A program made the translations under genes and the position numbers. Of a DNA stretch of 64,000 nt, positions 41,707-48,626 are shown piece after piece. Position 1 is the first letter of the stretch. Every line of letters starts with the position of its first letter. Below the pieces are notes generated by a model, which was not told the origin of the DNA, ran no database searches, and saw only the letters and a list, made by a program, of their open reading frames with translations. The DNA comes from Mucilaginibacter gossypii (GTDB lineage: Bacteria; Bacteroidota; Bacteroidia; Sphingobacteriales; Sphingobacteriaceae): contig NZ_FNCG01000001.1 in assembly GCF_900100945.1 (NCBI RefSeq), positions 62,001 to 126,000 on the forward strand, given 5' to 3'.

Positions 41707-44018
41707 GCAAGCAAGCAGAAAAAGGACCGGCAGCAGAGAATCCTGAGGAATTGCTCGACCTGAAAATAACACATCCAAAAGACTGGGCGGCGGGTATCCC
41801 TGCTGTAACAGTGGCTATGGTTGATATATTAAAGGAAACTGGTTTGGCAAGAGGTATGGAGGGTTTGTTTCATATGAACAAAAAGAGCGGCTTTGATTGC
41901 TCTGGCTGTGCCTGGCCCGACCCGGATGACGACCGTTCTCCCATCGCCGAATATTGTGAAAATGGAGCCAAAGCGCTTGCCGAAGAAGCTACTACCAAAA
42001 AGCTCACTGGTGATTTTTTTGCTGAAAATTCGGTAGCGGATCTTGCCAAACTTAACGATTATGAGATAGGGAAGAAGGGACGCATAGCCCAACCAGTATA
42101 TCTGGCCAAAGGAGCTACACATTACACACCGGTAAGCTGGGATTTTGCTTTTAAAAAGATAGCAGATGAGCTCAACGCTTTGGCATCGCCTGATGAAGCT
42201 GCATTTTATACATCCGGCCGTACCAGTAACGAGGCTTCATTTACGTACCAGCTATTTGTGCGCGAGTTTGGTACCAATAACATGCCCGATTGCTCCAATA
42301 TGTGCCATGAAAGTACTGGCGTTGGCCTTGCAGATACCATTGGCATTGGCAAGGGGACAGTCACCCTTAATGATTTTTACGATACCGATGTAATCATTAT
42401 CATGGGGCAAAACCCTGGTACCAATCATCCCCGGATGCTTAGCGCGCTTGAAAAGGCCAAGCAGAAAGGCTCAAAGATCATTGCGGTAAACCCCTTGCAC
42501 GAGGCTGGTTTAATGGGTTTTAAAAACCCACAAACGGTAAAAGGCATTTTAGGTATCAAAACGCAATTAGCCGATCTGTACCTGCAGGTAAAAATAAACG
42601 GTGATATGGCTTTGCTAAAAGCCATGGAAAAACTGCTATATGAAGCCGAGCGGGAAAATTCCGGCAGTGTCTTCGATCATGAATTTATTAAAAAGAACAC
42701 TACTGGTTACGTTGCCTTTTTAGACAGCCTGAACCAATACAAGATTGATGACCTGGCTAAAGCCGCCGGTTTAACAGTGAATGAAATTGAGCAGGCGGTT
42801 GATCTGATTAAAAATAAAAGCCGCATCATCATTTGCTGGGCTATGGGCATCACCCAGCATAAAAACGGAGTGGATACCGTAAAAGAAATTGTGAACCTGG
42901 CCATGCTTAAAGGCGCTATTGGCAAACCTGGTGCAGGTTTGTGTCCCGTGCGTGGCCATAGCAATGTGCAGGGTAACCGTACCATGATGATTTGGGATAA
43001 GCCAAAACCGAAGCAGTTGGATAAACTCAGGGAAGTTTTTGGTTTTGAACCGCCGCGGGGGCATGGCTATGATGTTGTTGAATCTATTAAAGCTATGGAC
43101 GAGGACAAACTTAAAGTGTTTTTTGCCATGGGCGGCAATTTCCTTTCGGCTACACCGGATACCCTGTTTACGGCACAGGCCATGCGTAAACTTAAGCTGT
43201 CGGTACATGTATCAACCAAATTAAACCGCAGTCATCTGGTTCATGGTGAGGAAGCTTTGATCCTGCCAACACTATCACGAAGTGATAAAGACGTTGTAAA
43301 TGGCGAGGAGCAGTTTATAAGCTGCGAAAACTCTATGGGGGTTGTCCAGATGTCAAAAGGGATGCTGAAGCCGGTATCTGAACATCTGATGAACGAGAAC
43401 CAGATCATTTGTAATCTCGCTAAAGCCACATTAGGTAATCGCGCCTTTGTCGACTGGGATAAGTACTCACAAAGCTATGATGCAGTGCGCGACGCGATAG
43501 CCAAGGTTATTCCGGGCTGTGAGGATTATAACCAAAAGGTACGTTTGCCAGGTGGTTTTTACCTGCCCAATGCTGCGCGGGAGGGTAAGTTTATCACCGA
43601 AAAAAATGGAGCTGTTGTGCCTTTCAATATCGCCCCGTTGCCGAAGCATGAACTGGCTGCCGACGAATACCATATGGCCACTATCCGCAGCCATGATCAG
43701 TTTAACACCACCATATATGGCCTTGACGACCGCTACCGGGGCATTCACAATGAGCGCCGGGTAATTTTGATGAACGAAAACGACATGAAAAATGCCGGTT
43801 TTAGAGCGGAGGAAAAAGTTGATCTGTTTAATTATGATGATGGTGTTGAGCGGGTAGCGAGGTTGTTTGTAGTTGTACCCTACAACATTCCCGAAGGGAA
43901 TACAGCTACCTATTACCCCGAAGCCAATGTGCTGGTCCCTATCAACAGCGTTGCCGAACAAAGTAATACGCCCACATCCAAACTGGTTAATATCAAAATC
44001 AGGAAACACGTGGGTTAA
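41703..44018 (+). CDS. FdhF/YdeP-family molybdopterin oxidoreductase
   Basis: DMSO-reductase-family oxidoreductase of 771 residues using bis-MGD. Early residues 64-75 read FDCSGCAWPDPDD, a short Cys pair of the YdeP type rather than a full 4Fe-4S set. The core has EAAFYTSGRTSNEASFTYQL, DCSNMCHESTGVGLADTIG (cofactor-proximal region), DVIIIMGQNPGTNHPRML, AMGGNFLSATPDT and, near the C-end, a MopB-type beta-barrel with ATIRSHDQFNTTIYGLDDRY. The electron acceptor and substrate are unknown; YdeP-like enzymes are linked to acid stress and formate-like chemistry. It is preceded by fdhD and a small protein, and followed by a ferritin 71 bases on. Confidence 0.92.
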   Translation: MSKQAEKGPAAENPEELLDLKITHPKDWAAGIPAVTVAMVDILKETGLARGMEGLFHMNKKSGFDCSGCAWPDPDDDRSPIAEYCENGAKALAEEATTKKLTGDFFAENSVADLAKLNDYEIGKKGRIAQPVYLAKGATHYTPVSWDFAFKKIADELNALASPDEAAFYTSGRTSNEASFTYQLFVREFGTNNMPDCSNMCHESTGVGLADTIGIGKGTVTLNDFYDTDVIIIMGQNPGTNHPRMLSALEKAKQKGSKIIAVNPLHEAGLMGFKNPQTVKGILGIKTQLADLYLQVKINGDMALLKAMEKLLYEAERENSGSVFDHEFIKKNTTGYVAFLDSLNQYKIDDLAKAAGLTVNEIEQAVDLIKNKSRIIICWAMGITQHKNGVDTVKEIVNLAMLKGAIGKPGAGLCPVRGHSNVQGNRTMMIWDKPKPKQLDKLREVFGFEPPRGHGYDVVESIKAMDEDKLKVFFAMGGNFLSATPDTLFTAQAMRKLKLSVHVSTKLNRSHLVHGEEALILPTLSRSDKDVVNGEEQFISCENSMGVVQMSKGMLKPVSEHLMNENQIICNLAKATLGNRAFVDWDKYSQSYDAVRDAIAKVIPGCEDYNQKVRLPGGFYLPNAAREGKFITEKNGAVVPFNIAPLPKHELAADEYHMATIRSHDQFNTTIYGLDDRYRGIHNERRVILMNENDMKNAGFRAEEKVDLFNYDDGVERVARLFVVVPYNIPEGNTATYYPEANVLVPINSVAEQSNTPTSKLVNIKIRKHVG

Positions 44019-44089
44019 TAACCATTCTAAATACTTACACCTTAAAACAAAAGCGTTTACATAATACTTATCTCCTTAAAAAAAGTATT

Positions 44090-44404
44090 ATGTCATTTGA
44101 TCAATATCACGAGCCGGCAAATGAACTATCCGACGAAACCCGCACCTTTGCCCGAATGATAGTTTCATTAACCGAAGAGGCTGAGGCTATAAACTGGTAC
44201 GAACAGCGGATTTCTGTCGAAAAAGATAACCAGGCCAAGGCCATTATGCAAAACGCACAGCAAGAGGAATTTAAGCACTTTGGTATGGACCTGGAGTTTT
44301 TGCTGCGCAAAAAACCGGTATGGCGTACTACGCTGCAGGCTATTCTTTTTAAAGAGGGTGATATTGTTGAGCTGGGCACCAAAGGTGAAGAAGCGGCAGA
44401 ATAA
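44090..44404 (+). CDS. encapsulated-ferritin-like protein (EncFtn family) without shell gene
   Basis: Helical ferroxidase-like protein of 104 residues. It begins MSFDQYHEPANELSDETRTF and continues ARMIVSLTEEAEAINWYEQR and AIMQNAQQEEFKHFGMDLEF. From the family layout as I recall it, the iron ligands would be Glu30, Glu60 and His63 (EEFKH gives the E-x-x-H pair), with Trp36 and Tyr37 next to the site, so the ferroxidase residues are all present. The protein is short and made of two main helices that would dimerise to build the site. The last 20 residues (ILFKEGDIVELGTKGEEAAE) show no LTVGDLRR-like cargo tag, and no encapsulin gene lies within the window. It stands 71 bases after fdhF on the same strand. 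Confidence 0.82.
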   Translation: MSFDQYHEPANELSDETRTFARMIVSLTEEAEAINWYEQRISVEKDNQAKAIMQNAQQEEFKHFGMDLEFLLRKKPVWRTTLQAILFKEGDIVELGTKGEEAAE

Positions 44405-44469
44405 TAGTCATTTTTACATTTTTAATACCATTGTTTTATCATCGTTATATTAAGTTGGGGCTATTGTAT

Positions 44470-44477
44470 TATCTTTA
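44470..44477 (+). promoter_or_regulatory. -7-like box of the SGNH hydrolase gene
   Basis: TATCTTTA differs from TAnnTTTG at the last base and lies 35 bases before the ATG at 44513. Confidence 0.35.
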
Positions 44478-44512
44478 GCGCTTAAATTAATACGGCCCTA
44501 CTATAAAAGAAT

Positions 44513-45118
44513 ATGATCTGGTACGAAGAGGATGTGAAGCAGCTGGAAATTAAGCGAACCAAGCTTGATTATGTGCCGCGGGTAATTTTTTATGGAAGCT
44601 CATCCATTCGTTTGTGGAATACGCTTGATGCTGATTTTGATGACATGCAACCTGTTAACCTTGGCTTTGGCGGTTCTACACTGGCTGCTTGCGTATGGTT
44701 TTTTGAACGTATAATGCATTCCTATAATCCAGAATCCATTGTAGTTTATGCGGGCGATAATGATCTCGGCGATGGCCGCAATCCCGAGGAAGTTTTTATA
44801 TTTTTTAAGCAGCTCACTGTTGAGGTTGAGCGGCTTTTTGGTAATATTCCCTGCTATTATATATCGCTTAAGCCAAGCCTTGCCCGCTGGCCTATTGTTG
44901 AAAAGTACAGGTACACCAATAGCTTAATTGAAAACGAGATAATACACCGCCATAAAAACTGGCAGTTCATCAATATATTTAATCAGATGATAGATGCTTC
45001 TGGTAAACCAATACGTGAATATTATGATAAAGATGGTTTGCACTTGAGCAGCGCCGGTTACGCTTTGTGGAAAAACGCAGTTTTACAGCGAATGCCGCAA
45101 AGTATCAAATTAGCTTAA
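44513..45118 (+). CDS. SGNH/GDSL-type hydrolase
   Basis: Esterase/acylhydrolase of 201 residues. The four SGNH blocks are visible: Ser in RVIFYGSSSIRLWN, Gly in VNLGFGGSTLAAC, Asn in VVYAGDNDLGDGRN, and the Asp-x-x-His in YDKDGLHLSSAGYALWK. There is no signal peptide, so it acts in the cytosol or on imported material. The substrate may be acetylated sugars, lysophospholipids or similar. It is followed by an esterase (43 bases) and a macrodomain protein, all on the plus strand, but the coordinated role of these three is not evident. Confidence 0.9.
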   Translation: MIWYEEDVKQLEIKRTKLDYVPRVIFYGSSSIRLWNTLDADFDDMQPVNLGFGGSTLAACVWFFERIMHSYNPESIVVYAGDNDLGDGRNPEEVFIFFKQLTVEVERLFGNIPCYYISLKPSLARWPIVEKYRYTNSLIENEIIHRHKNWQFINIFNQMIDASGKPIREYYDKDGLHLSSAGYALWKNAVLQRMPQSIKLA

Positions 45119-45161
45119 TATAGGGTTTACACGCATTTGTCATCTTTCAGCGGTTTAAAAG

Positions 45162-45890
45162 ATGAAAAGAGAGTACCACAAGTGGTTCAGTCCGTCGCTT
45201 CAGCGTAATATGGAATTGCTGGTTTTTGGCCATGCGGGCGCCTCTGTCTTATTTTTTCCCACCCGTACAGCCCGGTTTTATGACTATGAAGACTGGAAAG
45301 TAATTGAAGCCTTACGCAGTAAAATTGAGGCGGGTCACCTGCAGGTCTACTGTGTGGATAGCATCGACCGGGAAAGCTTTTATAATGAGTTCAGTCATCC
45401 TTACCATCGCATGGAAAGGCACCTGCATTATGAACAGTATATTTTGCAGGAGGTGGTGCCGTTGATGAAAACACTTAATGCCGCCGGTTCAATTATTTCG
45501 GCGGGTTGCAGCATGGGGGCTTATCATGCGGTTAATATTGCATTTAAACATCCGTCGGTATTTGTGAAGGTAGTGGGTATGAGCGGCCGTTATGACATTA
45601 CACAGGCTATGGGCAATTTCCGCGACCTGTTAGATGGCTACCGCGATGAGAATGTGTATTTCAACATGCCCAACCAGTTTTTAAATAACCTGCATAGCCC
45701 CGAAATTATTGACCAGATCAAACGCCTTCAAATTATCCTGGCGGTGGGCGAGGAGGATGCATTTTTGGAAGATAATAAATACCTAAGCACCGTACTGGCC
45801 AGCAAAGGTATCCAAAACAGCCTGTATATCTGGCATGAGGAAGCACACCGCGCCCGTTACTGGCGCAAAATGGTACAACTGTATTTCTAA
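45162..45890 (+). CDS. esterase-family alpha/beta hydrolase
   Basis: Protein of 242 residues with an alpha/beta hydrolase fold. The nucleophile elbow is ISAGCSMGAYHAVNIA with Ser in GCSMG (G-x-S-x-G). The start MKREYHKWFSPSLQRNMELL and the HYEQYILQEVVPLMKTL segment are typical of the esterase-D/PHB-depolymerase-like family. The catalytic Asp is possibly in AVGEEDAFLEDN, and His in WHEEAHRARYW near the end. There is no signal peptide. It lies 43 bases after the SGNH hydrolase gene, so the two are probably co-transcribed. Family known as carboxylesterases with wide substrate ranges. Confidence 0.85.
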   Translation: MKREYHKWFSPSLQRNMELLVFGHAGASVLFFPTRTARFYDYEDWKVIEALRSKIEAGHLQVYCVDSIDRESFYNEFSHPYHRMERHLHYEQYILQEVVPLMKTLNAAGSIISAGCSMGAYHAVNIAFKHPSVFVKVVGMSGRYDITQAMGNFRDLLDGYRDENVYFNMPNQFLNNLHSPEIIDQIKRLQIILAVGEEDAFLEDNKYLSTVLASKGIQNSLYIWHEEAHRARYWRKMVQLYF

Positions 45891-45937
45891 AAGCAAAACA
45901 CTTTCCTGTTTGTTATCAGCTGTAAATCTAAAATGTT

Positions 45938-46453
45938 ATGGGTACTATTGAACTGGTACAGGGCGATATCACAAAAATTAAAGCTGATGCCATTGTAAAC
46001 GCGGCAAACACCTCGCTCATGGGCGGCGGCGGTGTTGACGGTGCTATCCATCGTGCCGGCGGGCCGGAGATCCTGGAAGATTGCCGTAAGATAGTAGCCC
46101 GGCAGGGCGGCTGCAAGACCGGGCAGGCTGTGATTACAACCGGCGGTAAGTTGCCGGCTAAATACGTGGTCCACACGGTTGGCCCCGTTTACAATAGTGG
46201 TAAAAGAGGTGAGGACGAACTGTTGCAATCCGCTTATTTAAATAGTTTGAAGCTTGCGGCAGAAAACGACGTGCATATCATAGCTTTTCCTAATATCAGT
46301 ACTGGTATTTATCATTTTCCCAAGGATAGGGCTGCGGCAATCGCTGTTAAAACGGTTAGAGATTTTTTGGCAGATAACGAGGTAGTTGAGAAAGTGATAT
46401 TTGTCTGCTTCGATAACGAAAATTACAGCTTGTATAATAAGCTGCTTACTTAG
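45938..46453 (+). CDS. macrodomain protein, probable O-acetyl-ADP-ribose deacetylase
   Basis: Binds ADP-ribose and related ligands. It has 171 residues. The start [20 protein letters not shown] is followed by [20 protein letters not shown], the key loop with Asn and Asp residues, then [20 protein letters not shown] and [18 protein letters not shown], the phosphate-binding loop. It is of the YmdB/AF1521-like deacetylase type, which acts on O-acetyl-ADP-ribose or removes ADP-ribose from Asp/Glu. It follows two hydrolases; a palindromic terminator-like repeat lies 38 bases downstream. The SGNH hydrolase, esterase and this gene are consistent with hydrolysis of acyl esters, but that link is speculative. 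Confidence 0.93.
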   Translation: MGTIELVQGDITKIKADAIVNAANTSLMGGGGVDGAIHRAGGPEILEDCRKIVARQGGCKTGQAVITTGGKLPAKYVVHTVGPVYNSGKRGEDELLQSAYLNSLKLAAENDVHIIAFPNISTGIYHFPKDRAAAIAVKTVRDFLADNEVVEKVIFVCFDNENYSLYNKLLT

Positions 46454-46490
46454 CAGCACACTGTGCTTATCCCTTATATGTTGCAGACCC

Positions 46491-46523
46491 AGACTTACGA
46501 AGTTTCTAAAACTTCATAAGTCT
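46491..46523. terminator. palindromic terminator-like repeat, second copy
   Basis: agacttacgaagttt, loop cta, aaacttcataagtct with one mispair in the stem. Related to the copy at 19956-19988 (same core cgaagtttctaaaacttc). It follows the macrodomain gene. Confidence 0.65.
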
Positions 46524-46582
46524 TCACAGTTTAAAATAATCCGGAATTTGTCAACCCGATGCTAACTGCATAAATTGCAGCT

Positions 46583-47152
46583 ATGCATCCTGCTTTAAAA
46601 CAACATCTTGAAGGTAAATTAATCCTCTCGCCTGAACATGAGCGGCTGATTGCTAATTGTTTTAAAACCCGTTTTACCAAACGAAACGAGGTGCTGGTTG
46701 AAAAGGGGAGCATCGCAAAACATTTGTATTTTGTGGTAAAAGGATGCCTTAGGGTATTCTTAACTGATAATGACGGCAATGAATCAACCCGGTTCCTGAT
46801 ATTTGAAGGGCGCATGGGGACCGCATTCCCGAGTTTTATACTGAAAGAACCCTCTGTTGCATCTATTCAAAGTCCGGAGTCGTCCGAACTATTGGTGCTG
46901 AGCTATGCGGATCGCGACCTGCTCCTTCAGGAGATTCCCGGTTTTGAAACTATGTACCGTACGGGTCTCGAGCTTGATTATATCGCATCCATCCAGCGGA
47001 TAGAAAGCCTTATCACTATGGATTCAAAAGCCCGTTATAATATCCTGATGCAAACCCAGCCCGAAATCATTAAAAGACTGCCCAATAAAATAGTTGCTGA
47101 TTACCTTGGCATCTCGCAGGAGACCCTGAGTCGCCTTAAATCAAAAAAGTGA
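46583..47152 (+). CDS. Crp/Fnr-family transcriptional regulator
   Basis: Regulator of 189 residues. The N-terminal cyclic-nucleotide-binding-like beta roll (about 20-115) shows NEVLVEKGSIAKHLYFVVKG and FLTDNDGNESTRF, but the cAMP-contact motif is poor, and no Cys set for an Fe-S cluster is seen. The C-terminal helix-turn-helix is IVADYLGISQETLSRLKSKK, near the end. These stand-alone Crp-like regulators are frequent in Bacteroidota and often control the next gene; a secreted hydrolase begins 68 bases downstream on the same strand, a plausible target. Confidence 0.9.
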   Translation: MHPALKQHLEGKLILSPEHERLIANCFKTRFTKRNEVLVEKGSIAKHLYFVVKGCLRVFLTDNDGNESTRFLIFEGRMGTAFPSFILKEPSVASIQSPESSELLVLSYADRDLLLQEIPGFETMYRTGLELDYIASIQRIESLITMDSKARYNILMQTQPEIIKRLPNKIVADYLGISQETLSRLKSKK

Positions 47153-47220
47153 TTTATTGACTATTGTCAATCTTTTTGACTCATTAAATGTCTTGTTTTG
47201 TGATATAAACGCTAAACATT

Positions 47221-48243
47221 ATGTGGAAACAAACCTTCACCATGATTATAATTTTGCTGTCAGGCCATCTTGCGATTGCCCAAAACTTAGGCGAACGCAC
47301 CCTCAATTTTAAAGATGAAAGCCGTAATAACCGCCCGGTGGTAACGGAAATCTGGTATCCAACTGGTGATACATTGAAGGCTGCTGATAAGCACTTTTCG
47401 CCCTTTTTACGACAGCCAACAGTTCGTAATGGTAAGCTTTCGGCAAATAAACTGCCGCTTATCCTGCTCTCTCATGGTACAGGCGGCGGCCGGTTAACTT
47501 TGGAGTGGCTGGCCCAGGCCATAGCAAACAGCGGTTGTATAGTTGCTGCTGTCGATCATTACGGCAATACGTATGATCATAAAATTCCTCTTGAATTTGT
47601 TAAGCCATGGGAACGCCCGCTGGATATCAGCTTCGCCCTTACATCCTTACTGAATAACCCCGAAGTTGGCCCGCTTATCGATCAGCAAAAAATAGGGGCA
47701 ACCGGTTTTTCATTTGGAGGCTACACCATGATCGCTCTTGCCGGTGCAAAGCTCGATTTTGAACAGGCCCGCAATTATTATAAAACCACAGGCCGCAAAG
47801 AGCTGGAGATCCCTGAATTTCCGGGCTTAGTAAAATTACTGGACGATAGCTCCATGATCGCCGATTCCAAACATGTGCCCCCGCTAAAAGATAACCGGAT
47901 CAAAGCATTCTTTTCCATATCGCCTGCCTTAGGCTTTGGCTTTACCCGTAAAGAGCAGGTAGCTGATATTAAAGGCGCCTTGTGTATTGTAGGCTCACAA
48001 AGTGATAGCATAGCCCCGGTTAAAACCAATGCAAGGCATTATCATCAGCTAATCGGTAAATCAAAATACAAAGAGCTGCCCGGTAAGGTAGGCCATTACG
48101 TAATGCTTGGCGAGGCCATTGACGCTATAAAAAAGGAAGCCCCGATATACTTTACCGATGATCCTTCAGTTAACAGGCATACCATTCATTCACAGATGGA
48201 CAGTTTGGCTGTCGGCTTTTTTAAGACGTCGTTAAAGTATTAG
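47221..48243 (+). CDS. secreted alpha/beta hydrolase (PAF-acetylhydrolase / dienelactone-hydrolase-like)
   Basis: Exported protein of 340 residues with signal peptide MWKQTFTMIIILLSGHLAIA. After KDESRNNRPVVTEIWYPTGD comes the oxyanion region PLILLSHGTGGGRLTLEWLA, and the nucleophile elbow is GATGFSFGGYTMIALA (Ser in GFSFG). The acidic residue may be in VGSQSDSIAPVKTN, and the His in KVGHYVMLGEA. The family includes dienelactone hydrolases and platelet-activating-factor acetylhydrolase-like esterases. The preceding Crp-like gene probably regulates it. The substrate is unknown. Confidence 0.85.
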   Translation: MWKQTFTMIIILLSGHLAIAQNLGERTLNFKDESRNNRPVVTEIWYPTGDTLKAADKHFSPFLRQPTVRNGKLSANKLPLILLSHGTGGGRLTLEWLAQAIANSGCIVAAVDHYGNTYDHKIPLEFVKPWERPLDISFALTSLLNNPEVGPLIDQQKIGATGFSFGGYTMIALAGAKLDFEQARNYYKTTGRKELEIPEFPGLVKLLDDSSMIADSKHVPPLKDNRIKAFFSISPALGFGFTRKEQVADIKGALCIVGSQSDSIAPVKTNARHYHQLIGKSKYKELPGKVGHYVMLGEAIDAIKKEAPIYFTDDPSVNRHTIHSQMDSLAVGFFKTSLKY

Positions 48244-48626
48244 CCGGCCGGTAAAATTTAACAAAACCTTATCATTAAGCTAAAAACATTTTTATCGTGC
48301 AGGAGTTGATAGTTAAATCTGAATCGTAGAATTTTTTCCTGCCGATACTATGAAAGCTTTTCGCGGCCTTTCCGGCAGATGCTATAAATGATTAGCGTTA
48401 AAATTAGAAGGTTCGCAAATGCCAGGCTGGATGAGTGCCTGTGAAATTAGGGCTACAGGTTACTTTAAGCTCATTTAAGAGTTAAATGTAATATATAAAG
48501 GTTGTGACTATGCAAGTGACAGGTGTAAACCTCTTCACTCAAACGATATAGTTAAAATATACGGCTCCGGGCATGGCTGCGCCCACACAGGTTTATATAT
48601 TTGAAATTCCAACCCAATATAACCAC
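48244..48626 (+). other. 383-base region upstream of the GH3 gene
   Basis: No gene seen. It contains the promoter box of the GH3 gene at its right end (48596-48603). The left part has AT-rich sequence and a palindromic ctgccgatac...ttccggcag segment. An in-frame reading from 48573 is disregarded because it spans the promoter box. Confidence 0.45.
48596..48603 (+). promoter_or_regulatory. -7 promoter box of the GH3 gene
   Basis: TATATTTG matches TAnnTTTG and lies 23 bases before the ATG at 48627, supporting that ATG over upstream starts. Confidence 0.5.

Noticed and set aside
44090..46453. Search for an encapsulin shell gene beside the EncFtn-like gene
   Set aside because: The next genes are SGNH hydrolase, esterase and macrodomain; none has an HK97-like size or sequence, and none was found elsewhere in the window.
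48573..48626. Longer GH3 start at 48573
   Set aside because: It would span the TATATTTG promoter box and put 18 non-hydrophobic residues before the signal peptide.
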